A DNA stretch of 64,000 nt, taken from contig FR897047.1 in assembly GCA_000437235.1 (NCBI GenBank), forward strand, positions 102,601-166,600, read 5' to 3'. A program made the translations under genes and the position numbers. Within the stretch, counting starts at the first letter, position 1; every line of letters starts with the position of its first letter. Shown here piece after piece: positions 54,555-63,964 of the stretch. Source of the DNA: Coprobacillus sp. CAG:826 (lineage in GTDB: Bacteria; Bacillota_I; Bacilli_A; RFN20; CAG-826). Under the pieces are notes generated by a model that was not told the DNA's origin, did not search any database, and saw only the letters and a program-made list of their open reading frames with translations.

Positions 54555-57386
54555 TTATTCCACTACTACTTGCAATTTGGTTAAGCAAATACGATAAGTT
54601 CTAGAGGGAATATGGATCCCTAAGTTGACATTACTTTGTCCCACTAATGGGGTTAAATCAAACTCAACAAATTGTTCGGTTTCATTAACTCTCATATTTT
54701 CGGTTTTTGCTAAAGCACCATTTAATAAACATTGAAGAGCAATATCTTCTCCATCGCTAGAGAAATTTCTAAAGCCCACACGGACTTTAACGGTCTTTCC
54801 TTCTAAAGCACTATCACTTAAATCAAAGGAACGAGTAATACCACTTGCGAAGTCTTGGGTACGGAAGTTAATCCCTTCATTATAAATAGAGAATGGTCCA
54901 CATGGAATGACTTGTAAAGCCTTGTTGTTATTAGTACCTTTGATTGTAGAAGCATCCCATTCCATTCCTTCGACAACTTTTAAAATGCCCATGAATCCAA
55001 TAGAACCGACGATTAAACGATCATCATAACCATCAGCGTCTTGATCACCATTTGTTAATTCTCCGGCAAGGTTTTTGATGGTAATGGTTACTTCTTGATT
55101 TTTGTAAGCCGATAAATCATAAGCATACATGACAGCGTTTTGGCATCCATCTTCTACAGAATCTAAATGTGTTGCTGCATCATTTTGCGTGAAATATTCG
55201 GTAGTATAACCAATGGCTTTTAAAGTGTGGTCTTCATTATTAGCATCTTTTAAGGTAACTTCACCTTTGAAGTTAGCGCCAAAGGAACGAGCACTAAATG
55301 CCATGGTTTCATGTTTGTCATCAATGGTAAGTGTTTTGCTAATGGTGGCGCCATGTCCAATTTTGCATCCTTCGCCAAAGCCATCATTAACATCTCCGTT
55401 AGAGGTCCAACCACTTTCAAGAAGTTTTGGATACTTCAAGTTGTCGTCGCCCATTTCGCCACCCCAGTTATCTTTATAATTGTGGCCCCAAGCGAATTCA
55501 CCATTCGTTAAGTCTTCAATTACTTGATCTTCAGTAGCCATATAGGATAAATTATCTTCGGCTGTATCGGTAACATAATATTCAATTTTGGTTAATACAA
55601 CACGGTAATTTCTACTTGGAATATGAACTGCGATATCCGCGGTTCCACCCACTTTACTTGATAAATCAAAGCCAATGCAAGCTAAGTTATCTTCTTTATC
55701 TCTTAATAAATAATTAGAATAGGTTTCTACTAATTGACCTTCTTCGATTTTTTGGAATTTAGCGCGAATATTATCATCGCATAAAGATCTCCAATAAGTT
55801 TTTACATAAACTTTTTTTCCTTCTACAACATTACTTAAATCAAATCTTTGAGCAATTCCACCAGCAAAATCGTTGGTTCTAAAGCTAACGCCTTCATTAT
55901 AAACGGTGGAAGGTCCAGCAACCATGAATGGTAAGTTTGGATAAATATCTTTAGAAGTAGAAGCATCAAATGTTACGCTATCATCATTTGCTACTTGGAT
56001 GGGGCGAGTAAAGGAAACGGAACCGATAACTAAATCTTCATTTCCACCGATTGCATAACATTTTAAGTTAGCAATGGTAAGGCAAACGGTTTTACCAATA
56101 TAAGCTGATAAATCGTAAGTCTTCATTGTTGCCACTTCTCCACCGTCTGAAGCGCCTTCAAAGTAAGTAGCAGAGGTCTTCTTAGTGAAATAGGTTTTTT
56201 CGTCTCCTATAGCCTTTAAGAAGGTTCCATTAACGGAAACGCCACCAGCGTAATCTTCATCGGCACCACCGAAGTTCCTCACAGCAAGTGTCATCATTGA
56301 ATTGTTTTCAGTGACTTTAATATAACGAACGATAGAAGCTTCTTTTTGAAGTTTTAATCCTTCATTAATATTATCAATACTGCCAACACGAATCCAATTT
56401 TCATCATCAGCGATATTAGCAAAATCATCCATGCCATCAGCGTGGGCCATTTCACTACTCCAGCTATCGCTATAATTACGACCCCAATAGTTATTTAAAG
56501 TCGTATTATCAAATTTAGAAGTATAATCGCCTAATTGTGCGTAAGTGATGACACAGTGATTCGAGTAATTTGAAATTTCACTTACACGAATGAAATCCAC
56601 TTCATCATCAATAAAACCAGATAAATCATAGGTGACTAAAATTTCTCTACCACAATTCTTATCAAGTGTAGCGTAGTCTGCTTCAATATTCACGGGTCTC
56701 ACAACTTGGTTATTCACCTTAAGTTGAACTTTAGCACCGGTTTCATTTTCTTCGCTTTCTTGTCCTTCAAAGTCTCTTAAGAATAAATTGAAGTGTTTTG
56801 TATCATTATCAATTTTCTTTAAGATAGCTATACTTTGACCTGCTTTAAGATCAAGACCTTCGTTTAAAGTTGATAAATTGCCATCCAACGTTGACCAGTC
56901 ATCCACAAACTCGTCTTTGAACCAAGAAGTTTTAGTAGAAGCTTGATGGGTAACTGTAACTTCTATAGATAATTCACTATTTTTATAAGTTTCATTATCA
57001 TCTTCCGCCATCGCTTGAACACGTACACGTGAAGTTGCGCTGTCTTTTAATGGGACTTTATAGGAGGTACCGACGACCTCAACACCATCTAAACTATCAT
57101 CGACAAAAACTAAATAATAATCAGCACCAATAACTTCATTCCATGAAATCATAGAATTTTCTCCCACCGTTACGACTGGTGCTGGAAGCGCGGTTTTTTC
57201 AGGCGCTAAAGAAGTGGTAGGGGTAACTGTGCTTGTTGTAGGAGCAGGCCCTGAACCTGTCGTCGTAGGCTTTTCCGTTGTAGAAGTGGTTGGCTTCGTT
57301 GGAGAAGTAGATGGTTTATCTGTTTTTCCACAACCCGCTAATAACATTACGGAGGTAAGCACTAACAAAGCAAAAGATTTTTTCAT
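54555..57386 (-). CDS. Very large modular surface lipoprotein (paralogue 1)
   Basis: About 943 residues from MKKSFALLVL, which AGGAG precedes by five bases. Lipobox LLAGC, a 50-residue Thr/Pro/Ser linker, then a fibronectin III-like domain. The rest is built of beta-rich modules of two kinds. Type A carries a W-GRNY-D-W motif (NYWGRNYSDSW, FAWGHNYKDNW) and ends near DLVIGSVSF or DRLIVGSIGF. Type B carries VYNEGVSFRTNDFAGGIAQRFDLS or YNEGINFRTQDFASGITRSFDLS. The order is A, A, B, A, B. No catalytic motif is recognised, so a binding or adhesion role is inferred. It shares long, nearly identical DNA with the next gene. Confidence 0.75.
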   Translation of the reverse strand: MKKSFALLVLTSVMLLAGCGKTDKPSTSPTKPTTSTTEKPTTTGSGPAPTTSTVTPTTSLAPEKTALPAPVVTVGENSMISWNEVIGADYYLVFVDDSLDGVEVVGTSYKVPLKDSATSRVRVQAMAEDDNETYKNSELSIEVTVTHQASTKTSWFKDEFVDDWSTLDGNLSTLNEGLDLKAGQSIAILKKIDNDTKHFNLFLRDFEGQESEENETGAKVQLKVNNQVVRPVNIEADYATLDKNCGREILVTYDLSGFIDDEVDFIRVSEISNYSNHCVITYAQLGDYTSKFDNTTLNNYWGRNYSDSWSSEMAHADGMDDFANIADDENWIRVGSIDNINEGLKLQKEASIVRYIKVTENNSMMTLAVRNFGGADEDYAGGVSVNGTFLKAIGDEKTYFTKKTSATYFEGASDGGEVATMKTYDLSAYIGKTVCLTIANLKCYAIGGNEDLVIGSVSFTRPIQVANDDSVTFDASTSKDIYPNLPFMVAGPSTVYNEGVSFRTNDFAGGIAQRFDLSNVVEGKKVYVKTYWRSLCDDNIRAKFQKIEEGQLVETYSNYLLRDKEDNLACIGFDLSSKVGGTADIAVHIPSRNYRVVLTKIEYYVTDTAEDNLSYMATEDQVIEDLTNGEFAWGHNYKDNWGGEMGDDNLKYPKLLESGWTSNGDVNDGFGEGCKIGHGATISKTLTIDDKHETMAFSARSFGANFKGEVTLKDANNEDHTLKAIGYTTEYFTQNDAATHLDSVEDGCQNAVMYAYDLSAYKNQEVTITIKNLAGELTNGDQDADGYDDRLIVGSIGFMGILKVVEGMEWDASTIKGTNNNKALQVIPCGPFSIYNEGINFRTQDFASGITRSFDLSDSALEGKTVKVRVGFRNFSSDGEDIALQCLLNGALAKTENMRVNETEQFVEFDLTPLVGQSNVNLGIHIPSRTYRICLTKLQVVVE

Positions 57387-57441
57387 ATTTTCTCCTTTCC
57401 ATTGCTTTTTCATTGATTAAAATGTCTAAGTATACAACTTA

Positions 57442-57469
57442 ATTTTAAAGTACTATCATAAATTGTCAA
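57442..57469 (-). promoter_or_regulatory. Promoter of giant surface protein 1
   Basis: Minus strand TTGACA (57464-57469), 16-bp spacer, TAAAAT (57442-57447), about 55 bases before the start codon. Same boxes and spacing as the promoter of paralogue 2 at 60038-60065. Confidence 0.7.
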
Positions 57470-57496
57470 GAAAATGGTATATGCTGAAAAATAAAA

Positions 57497-57524
57497 AACC
57501 CTTATATATTTATATATAAGGGTT
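57497..57524 (-). terminator. Hairpin between the two giant surface protein genes
   Basis: AACCCTTATATAT / ATATATAAGGGTT, a perfect 13-bp stem with a two-base loop, followed by T6 on the minus strand. It terminates paralogue 2 transcription before the promoter of paralogue 1. Confidence 0.8.
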
Positions 57525-57538
57525 AATTTCTTATACTC

Positions 57539-57570
57539 ATACGAATGTCTTATTTGTCATTCTATTTTAT
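57539..57570. repeat. Conserved intergenic block, copy 1
   Basis: On the minus strand ATAAAAT..AAT.ACAAATAA..CATTCGTAT immediately precedes the hairpin at 57497-57524. A matching copy precedes the equivalent hairpin at 60141-60172, so a unit of hairpin plus conserved block plus promoter exists upstream of both paralogues. Confidence 0.65.
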
Positions 57571-57602
57571 ATCATTTAATACGCCTTTTTTTCGTTGTTT
57601 TT

Positions 57603-57616
57603 TCAAAGCGCTTTCA
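57603..57616. promoter_or_regulatory. cre-like site
   Basis: TCAAAGCGCTTTCA matches the CcpA catabolite-response consensus TGWAARCGYTWWCA at 13 of 14 positions. It sits downstream of the paralogue 2 stop codon and about 140 bases upstream of the paralogue 1 promoter, an odd distance for direct control. Confidence 0.45.
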
Positions 57617-57674
57617 TAAATGTAATCTTTTCATATGACATTATTATATTCGTTTGCTTTTTAGCATTGATTAA

Positions 57675-59984
57675 TTAGTTAAATTTTCTTTTTTTGCTAA
57701 TGGAGTAATAACCTAATACACTTACAAGTCCAACAACACTAATGATAGCAACGAAGTAGATGCTTGTTGTATTTTCAATTTTCATCATTGCATTGTTATT
57801 TGCACCTGATGTATTGGCTTTGATTTGATTTAAGTATTCCATGTATTCTAGTTTAGTCATAGCATTCACTGGAACTTCTGCTCCACTTTCATCTTCATCA
57901 ACAATTTTTTCTCTAGCAAATAATACTTTTTCATCTTCAGAAAGAGCTTCATAATCACTTCTTAAAGAAGCAGCTTGTGAATATTCTGTACAAGTATCTA
58001 ATTCTGTGAGTTTGTTAACTAAATTTTGAATTGCATCGTTTTTAGCGGTGAAAGTTCCATAAATTTCAAAGGACTTTAAATATATTTTTTGGTTTCCTTC
58101 AATAACGATTTTTAAACTACCTTCATTAACAGAAACGTTATTTGCTTTAAACAAAATTTTTTCAGGGGAGGAAACGTTGGCTGTAAAAGTTTTTTCGCCC
58201 ATTAATTCATCGCCTAAATAAACTTTTATCGTGGCCTTATTTTCAAAAGAGCTAGGACTTATTGCATGAATAACAATAACAAGATTTTCTTTATTAAAGG
58301 AAAGGTTTCTAGATAATAATTTTACATTAGTTCCATCATCATTAGCGAAAGTTGCACCATTTACATCATCATATCCTCTAGAAGTACTATTGGAAATAAC
58401 AGCAAATGTTCCGTTAGTTAAAGTTAAGTTATCTTCAGCTTTGCTAGAAGCGACATAAGACATATTTGGAGTTAATGCCTCACCTTCGGTGTAATATTCT
58501 AATTTAGCTAAAACCACGCGATTGTTTCTGCTTTTAATATGTAAAGCAATATCGACAATTTCACCCACATAATCTGTTAAATCAAAGTCAAGGCAAACCA
58601 AGTTTTCACCACTATCTTTTAAAGTAGGATTAATAGTGTCCACTAGTTTATCATTGACTAATTTTTGAAAACTGGTAGAAACATTATCGTCAACAACTGA
58701 TCTCCAATATGTTTTCACGTAGAATTTCTTTCCTAAATCGACCTCCGATAGATCAAATCTTTGGGCAATACCACCAGCGAAATCATTGGTTCTAAAGCTA
58801 ACACCTTCATTATAAACGGTGGAAGGTCCTGCAACCATGAATGGTAAGTTTGGATAAATATCTTTAGAAGTAGAAGCATCATAAGTTAAACTATCAGAAT
58901 TATTAACTTTTCTTGGTTGCGTAAAGGAAACAGAACCGATGACTAAATCTTCATTTCCACCCATGGCATAACATTTTAAGTTAGCGATGGTAATGAAAAC
59001 TTTTCTGCCAATATAGGCGGATAAATCGTAGGTTTTCATTGTTGCTACTTCTCCGCCGTCAGAAGCGCCTTCAAAGTAAGTAGCGGAGGTCTTCTTGGTG
59101 AAGTAGGTTTTATCGTCTCCTACGGCTTTTAAGAAGGTTCCATTAACAGAAACGCCTGCCGCAAAGTCTTCATCGGCACCACCAAAGTTTCTCACAGCAA
59201 TTGTCATTAAAGAATTCGTATTCATGACTGACACATAGCGGGAAACAGAGGCTTCTTTTTGAAGTTTTAATCCTTCGTTAATATCATCAGTATTTCCAAC
59301 TTTAATCCAATTCGCGTCATCCGCTATATTAGCGATGTCATTCATACCATCTGCATGGCGCATTTCGCCATCCCAGTTCTTCATGTAATTGCGGCCCCAA
59401 TAGTTGTTCAATGTTTCTTGATTTTGGTAAGAAGAAAAATCTCCCATAGTCGCATAAGTTATTACACAGTGATGAGAATAATTGGATACTTCATTAATTT
59501 CAATAGTGTCCATTTCCCCATCAATAAATCCAGATAAATCATAACTTGCTAATAGTTCTCTACCACAATCTTTATCAAGTGTAACAACATCGGTATCAAA
59601 GTTTACTGCTTGAATTCTAGTACCATTGACTTTCACTTCCACTTTAGCACCAGTAGCGTTATTACCTTCTTGTCCTTCAAAATCTCTTAAGAACAAGTTT
59701 AAATGTTGAATATCGGACGTAATGTTTTTTAAAACCGACATACCTTGACCAGCTTTTAAATCAAGTCCTTCGTTAACCGTGGATAATTCATCACTAGTGG
59801 TAGATGTCCAATCACTAACAAAATCATCTTTGGTCCATGATGTTTTATTTGATTCTTTTGCTCTTCTAACACTAATAATATTTTTAGCTAAGCTTCTTGT
59901 TACTCCGTGGTTTGAAAAAGCTGCATTTCCTTCTAAAAGAAGAAGCCCACAAGCCAACGTAAGTAAAGTTAATCTTTTTTTCAT
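57675..59984 (-). CDS. Very large modular surface protein with C-terminal anchor (paralogue 2)
   Basis: About 769 residues from MKKRLTLLTLACG (AAAAGGAG ten bases upstream). Signal peptide at 1-25 without a clear lipobox. Modules A, A, B match those of paralogue 1, including the stretch FEGASDGGEVATMKTYDLSA and VAGPSTVYNEGVSFRTNDFA. The C-terminal third is different: a further beta domain (about 500-620), a helical FIVAR-like segment (LVNKLTELDTCTEYSQAASL), then a membrane helix (SIYFVAIISVVGLVSVLGYY) and the basic tail SKKRKFN. No LPXTG. So it is anchored from the C-terminus whereas its paralogue is a lipoprotein. Binding role inferred. Confidence 0.75.
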   Translation of the reverse strand: MKKRLTLLTLACGLLLLEGNAAFSNHGVTRSLAKNIISVRRAKESNKTSWTKDDFVSDWTSTTSDELSTVNEGLDLKAGQGMSVLKNITSDIQHLNLFLRDFEGQEGNNATGAKVEVKVNGTRIQAVNFDTDVVTLDKDCGRELLASYDLSGFIDGEMDTIEINEVSNYSHHCVITYATMGDFSSYQNQETLNNYWGRNYMKNWDGEMRHADGMNDIANIADDANWIKVGNTDDINEGLKLQKEASVSRYVSVMNTNSLMTIAVRNFGGADEDFAAGVSVNGTFLKAVGDDKTYFTKKTSATYFEGASDGGEVATMKTYDLSAYIGRKVFITIANLKCYAMGGNEDLVIGSVSFTQPRKVNNSDSLTYDASTSKDIYPNLPFMVAGPSTVYNEGVSFRTNDFAGGIAQRFDLSEVDLGKKFYVKTYWRSVVDDNVSTSFQKLVNDKLVDTINPTLKDSGENLVCLDFDLTDYVGEIVDIALHIKSRNNRVVLAKLEYYTEGEALTPNMSYVASSKAEDNLTLTNGTFAVISNSTSRGYDDVNGATFANDDGTNVKLLSRNLSFNKENLVIVIHAISPSSFENKATIKVYLGDELMGEKTFTANVSSPEKILFKANNVSVNEGSLKIVIEGNQKIYLKSFEIYGTFTAKNDAIQNLVNKLTELDTCTEYSQAASLRSDYEALSEDEKVLFAREKIVDEDESGAEVPVNAMTKLEYMEYLNQIKANTSGANNNAMMKIENTTSIYFVAIISVVGLVSVLGYYSISKKRKFN

Positions 59985-60037
59985 AATCGTTAGTCTCCTT
60001 TTCATTTCATTTATGAAACTTTAAATCAGCTATTCTC

Positions 60038-60065
60038 ATTTTATGAGAAAGCGCTTCAATGTCAA
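60038..60065 (-). promoter_or_regulatory. Promoter of giant surface protein 2 with operator-like palindrome
   Basis: Minus strand TTGACA (60060-60065), 16-bp spacer, TAAAAT (60038-60043). The spacer holds GAAGCGCTTTC (60047-60057), a LacI/CcpA-type CG-centred dyad, so binding there would occlude the promoter. Confidence 0.65.
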
Positions 60066-60100
60066 GGAGGAGCGAACTAGCACTTTTTCCCAAAAGAAAA

Positions 60101-60126
60101 ACACATATATATAAATATATATGTGT
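60101..60126 (-). terminator. Hairpin after the 60189 gene
   Basis: ACACATATATAT / ATATATATGTGT, a perfect 12-bp AT-rich stem with loop AA, then TTTTTC on the minus strand. Positional equivalent of the hairpin at 57497-57524. Confidence 0.75.
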
Positions 60127-60140
60127 CAATTTTCTTTAGT

Positions 60141-60172
60141 ATACGAATGGTTTATTTGTTATTACATTTTAT
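60141..60172. repeat. Conserved intergenic block, copy 2
   Basis: Minus strand ATAAAAT..AAT.ACAAATAA..CATTCGTAT, matching 57539-57570. It lies just before the hairpin 60101-60126, upstream of paralogue 2. Confidence 0.65.
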
Positions 60173-60188
60173 AACTATGTTATATATA

Positions 60189-61439
60189 TTATTTTGCATA
60201 AGATACATCGAGAATTTCATCTAAATGTAAAGCCACGTTTTCTTCATTAGCGTAAATAACAAAGGCAGCTTTCCCAACATCGTGAATGCCTTTAACGTCA
60301 ACCACATCAAAGGTATGGTCAATGGCACTAACTTTTGAACCACTACGTAAAGCATAACCACCTAATTCACGAATAAAAGCATCTTGATCATAGCCCTTTA
60401 AACGACCATCTTCAAAAATCGTATCTTTTTGAAACATTGCGCTATCCAAGTAATAAGAATTTTGAATGAATGAATCTTGTTCTTCTACTTGGTCTCTTAA
60501 ATCGATAGCAAGACTTGCTTTGGTTTGATAAAGCGCTAATAAGTTGGTTTCACTTTCATCAAACTCTTTTATTTTTAAATTCAAATATTTGTTTTCTTCA
60601 TTGATTTGTTGAATATGTTCTCTTGCTAATTTTCTTTTTTCTTCGTTACCACGAATAACGACATCATAGTAATTTTTAGGAAGACTTGTGAAATCGCGGA
60701 TTTTGATGACAAACATTGGATTATCGGGATAGGCATATAAGCGAATCTCTTTTCGAACTCCTTTATCGTTAGGGAAACTATAAATCGTATCTTCCCATTT
60801 TTCATTTGAGACTAAAATTTTGATGTATTGATAAAATGATTTCGTATAGGTTTTCGCTTCGTGCTTATAAAACACATCCACTTTTTTTGCTAACAAGTAG
60901 TCTCCATCTTCCAAAGAAGATAGTTGAAGTCCTTTATTCAGTTCAGTACCAAAATTTAAAGGAATTTTAGCGGTCTCTTTTTCTTTGTTATCATAAGAAA
61001 CTAAATAAATTTCTTCTAAAGGCGTATAATCCATTGGCATATAAGCGTCACTAGATAAATGAAGATATGTGCCATATAAAGCATAATCACCGAGTAAAAG
61101 CGGCTCTTTAAAAGGATATTCTTTACTGAGTTTATCTTCGTCTTCTTCCATATTTGGACAATCGGTTAAAACGATGTTATAAAAGTTTTGATAACTCTCT
61201 TCTTCGTCCGCGATTAAACGTTGATAAAGTTTTTTTGATTTTGCTTTGGATATATCATTAAAAGTAACAAAATTATCGTCCTTTTTTTGAAAATAATCCA
61301 CTACTGCATCACTAATATAGTAAGCAAAGTACCCAATGAGCAGAAGATTGATCATGATTAAAATTGCACGAATGTGTCTTTTGGACTTCATGCGGACTTT
61401 AAATTCTTTTTCTTGTTCTTCATCAATGATTTCTGCCAT
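60189..61439 (-). CDS. Hypothetical single-pass membrane protein
   Basis: A 416-residue protein: a cytoplasmic charged N-terminus (1-24), one membrane helix (about 25-46, AILIMINLLLIGYFAYYIS) and a long outside part. This includes a beta-rich region (about 100-255) and a helical stretch around 265-320 (NEEKRKLAREHIQQINEENKYLNLKIKEFDESE is coiled-coil-like but split here only for description). No family recognised. AAGGAG precedes the start. It follows asnS by 23 bases on the same strand, so it may be cotranscribed with it. Confidence 0.65.
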   Translation of the reverse strand: MAEIIDEEQEKEFKVRMKSKRHIRAILIMINLLLIGYFAYYISDAVVDYFQKKDDNFVTFNDISKAKSKKLYQRLIADEEESYQNFYNIVLTDCPNMEEDEDKLSKEYPFKEPLLLGDYALYGTYLHLSSDAYMPMDYTPLEEIYLVSYDNKEKETAKIPLNFGTELNKGLQLSSLEDGDYLLAKKVDVFYKHEAKTYTKSFYQYIKILVSNEKWEDTIYSFPNDKGVRKEIRLYAYPDNPMFVIKIRDFTSLPKNYYDVVIRGNEEKRKLAREHIQQINEENKYLNLKIKEFDESETNLLALYQTKASLAIDLRDQVEEQDSFIQNSYYLDSAMFQKDTIFEDGRLKGYDQDAFIRELGGYALRSGSKVSAIDHTFDVVDVKGIHDVGKAAFVIYANEENVALHLDEILDVSYAK

Positions 61440-61462
61440 AATACTTTTTACTCCTTATCAAA

Positions 61463-62854
61463 TTAATACTTTAAGTTATTGAAAGTTCTTGGGAATGGTT
61501 CAGAATCACGAATATTGCTAATGCCAGTAATGTACATTAATAGACGATCAAAACCAATACCGAATCCAGCATGTTTACATCCGCCATAGCGGCGTAAATC
61601 CATGTACCAATCTAAGGTATCCATATTCATATGGAGTTCTTCCATTCTTTGTTTTAATAAATCAAATCTTTCTTCTCTTTGTGAGCCACCGACGAGTTCA
61701 CCCACACCTGGCACTAATAAGTCACAAGCAGCGACGGTTTTACCATCGTCGTTTTGACGCATATAGAAGGCTTTGATTTCTTTTGGATAATCGGTTAAGA
61801 ACATTGGGCCATTGACAATGTGTTCTGCTAAATAGCGTTCATGTTCACTTTGTAAATCCATGCCCCAGAAGATTTTATCATATTCAAATTTATAGCCATC
61901 TTTTTGGGCTTTTAATAAAATATCAATGGCTTCTGTATAGGTCATTCTCTTAAAGTGAGAATTGACAATTGCGTGAAGTCTTTCTAACGTACCCGGTGCA
62001 ATCATTTTATCAAAGAAGGTCATCTCTTCTTCACAGTTTTCTAATACATAGTTAATCGCAAAACGCAAGCAATCTTCAATTAAATCCATATCATCTTCTA
62101 AATCAGCAAAAGCAATTTCTGGTTCAATCATCCAGAATTCAGCCGCATGACGTGGGGTATTGGATTTCTCTGCTCTAAAGGTTGGTCCAAAGGTATAAAC
62201 ATCACGGAAAGCTAAAGCAAAGGCTTCGGCATGAAGTTGACCAGAAACGGTTAAGCTAGTTGGTTTTCCAAAGAAGTCATCCGGTTTCTTTAAATCGGTA
62301 ACCACTCTAAAGGCTTCTCCTGCACCTTCGGCATCATTACCAGTAAAGATTGGGGTATGCACATAAATAAATCCTTGGGATTGAAAGAATTCATGAATGG
62401 CCATAGATAATACACTTCTTACCCGATATAAAGCAGTAAAGGTATTGGTTCTAGGACGTAAATGCGCAATATCACGAAGGAACTCTAAACTATGTCTTTT
62501 CTTTTGAAGGGGATAATCCGCAGCCACTGTTCCTTCTACAATGATTTTCTTTACTTGAATTTCAAAAGGTTGTTTCGCTTCTGGTGTCAAAACAAACTTA
62601 CCATGAACCTCAATCGCAGATCCAGTAGCGATATGACTAATTTCATCATAATTTTCACATTCGTTTTTCAAATAAACGAGCTGCGCATTTTTAAAATACG
62701 TACCATCGTTTAATTCAATAAAACCGATAGAACCATTATCACGGTTGGTTCTTACCCATCCTTCAAAATTCACATCACCGATACTTTCTTTTTCTAAAGT
62801 ATCGCCATATTTACATGTTTCATAACATTCACGTACTGTTTTGAATTCTTCCAT
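61463..62854 (-). CDS. asnS: Asparaginyl-tRNA synthetase
   Basis: A 463-residue class IIb synthetase. N-terminal OB fold ([20 protein letters not shown]), motif 2 [21 protein letters not shown] and motif 3 [15 protein letters not shown]. The AEFWMIEPE form and the pattern GGCKHAGFG are those of AsnRS rather than AspRS. It charges tRNA(Asn) with asparagine. Two ATGs are adjacent; GGGAGG is better spaced for the second. A small hairpin lies directly before the ribosome site. Confidence 0.96.
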   Translation of the reverse strand: MEEFKTVRECYETCKYGDTLEKESIGDVNFEGWVRTNRDNGSIGFIELNDGTYFKNAQLVYLKNECENYDEISHIATGSAIEVHGKFVLTPEAKQPFEIQVKKIIVEGTVAADYPLQKKRHSLEFLRDIAHLRPRTNTFTALYRVRSVLSMAIHEFFQSQGFIYVHTPIFTGNDAEGAGEAFRVVTDLKKPDDFFGKPTSLTVSGQLHAEAFALAFRDVYTFGPTFRAEKSNTPRHAAEFWMIEPEIAFADLEDDMDLIEDCLRFAINYVLENCEEEMTFFDKMIAPGTLERLHAIVNSHFKRMTYTEAIDILLKAQKDGYKFEYDKIFWGMDLQSEHERYLAEHIVNGPMFLTDYPKEIKAFYMRQNDDGKTVAACDLLVPGVGELVGGSQREERFDLLKQRMEELHMNMDTLDWYMDLRRYGGCKHAGFGIGFDRLLMYITGISNIRDSEPFPRTFNNLKY

Positions 62855-62868
62855 CATTTGACCTCCCT

Positions 62869-62883
62869 GTTCCTTCTAGGAAC
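62869..62883 (-). other. Small hairpin abutting the asnS ribosome binding site
   Basis: GTTCC-TAGAA-GGAAC on the minus strand, five base pairs, ending three bases before GGAGG. It could modulate translation start, but it is short. The 90-base leader is too short for a T-box. Confidence 0.3.
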
Positions 62884-62896
62884 ATAGTGTATTTTT

Positions 62897-62902
62897 ATTA
62901 TA
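62897..62902 (-). promoter_or_regulatory. -10 box of asnS promoter
   Basis: TATAAT on the minus strand, 43 bases before the start codon, preceded by an A/T-tract-rich stretch without a clear -35 box. Confidence 0.45.
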
Positions 62903-62944
62903 CTAATTTTTCTTTATTTTTTATCTTTTTTTTAATTTTTTTAT

Positions 62945-63964
62945 TTAGGTTCTAAAATTTTTAAATTCATCTAATTTCCAACTGGGGTCTACCGATAAGG
63001 ATAAATCGGCAAATAAACCAATATCATATAAACGTTCCGCTACTTTAGCAATCATCGCCGCGTTATCGGTGCAGCACCACATCGGTGGAATAATGACATC
63101 CACATCGGTATTTTCATATGCTTTAGTAATTTGTTCTCTTAAATAGGAGTTCGCGGAAACTCCACCCGCTAAAACCACTTGTTTTACATGGTACTCTTTA
63201 ACGGCTTTTTTCGCTCTTTCCATGACCATATGAATAGCGGTTTCTTGGAAAGAAGTACATAAGTCAGGGATAGACACTTCTTCTCCATTTTGTTTTAAAC
63301 GATGTACTAAATTGATGACTGAAGTTTTTAAACCAGAATAAGAGAAATCATAACTTCCATCATGTAAAGGAGAAGGAAGTTGATATGTATGATGCCCTTC
63401 TTTAGCAAATTTATCAATGGGAATACCGCCTGGATAAGGTAAACCAAGAACACGGGCTACTTTATCATAACATTCCCCAATGGCATCATCTTTTGTTTCC
63501 CCAATAATTTCAAAATTTAAATGATCTCTCATGATGACAAGTTCGGTATTTCCACCGCTTACAACAATGGCTAAAAGTGGGAATTTTAATGGTCTTATGT
63601 ATTCGTTAGCGTAGATATGACCCGCTAAATGATGCACAGGAATTAAAGGCTTTTTATAAAGCATTGCAAGTGTTTTAGCGGCTTGTAAACCTACGTGTAA
63701 AGCACCGATTAAACCTGGACCTCTAGTTACTGCAAAGGCATCAATTTCTTCTAAAGAAACATGGGCCGTTTCTAATGCTTCTTTTAAAACGATTGAAATA
63801 TTTTCCGCATGTAAACGCGAAGCAATCTCTGGCATTACCCCTCCATATTTCGTATGGACGGCAATTTGGGTTGAAACAATATTGGCTAATAACTCGCCAT
63901 CCCGTGTAATCGCAACAGCGGTTTCATCACAACTTGATTCAATGGCTAAAATTGTTTTAGACAT
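62945..63964 (-). CDS. tsaD: tRNA N6-threonylcarbamoyladenosine transferase
   Basis: A 339-residue TsaD (Kae1/Gcp) of normal length. ASKHA-fold motifs: LAIESSCDETAVAI at the front, metal ligands His112 and His116 in HHLAGHIYAN, VVSGGNTEL, GLPYPGGIPIDK and the C-terminal metal Asp in CCTDNAAMIA. It transfers threonylcarbamoyl to A37 of ANN-reading tRNAs together with TsaB and TsaE. It overlaps the upstream rimI-like gene by eight bases. Confidence 0.96.
   Translation of the reverse strand: MSKTILAIESSCDETAVAITRDGELLANIVSTQIAVHTKYGGVMPEIASRLHAENISIVLKEALETAHVSLEEIDAFAVTRGPGLIGALHVGLQAAKTLAMLYKKPLIPVHHLAGHIYANEYIRPLKFPLLAIVVSGGNTELVIMRDHLNFEIIGETKDDAIGECYDKVARVLGLPYPGGIPIDKFAKEGHHTYQLPSPLHDGSYDFSYSGLKTSVINLVHRLKQNGEEVSIPDLCTSFQETAIHMVMERAKKAVKEYHVKQVVLAGGVSANSYLREQITKAYENTDVDVIIPPMWCCTDNAAMIAKVAERLYDIGLFADLSLSVDPSWKLDEFKNFRT

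Noticed and set aside
62855..62944. T-box leader for asnS
   Set aside because: Only about 90 bases lie between tsaD and asnS, with no specifier stem or T-box sequence, and just a five-pair hairpin.
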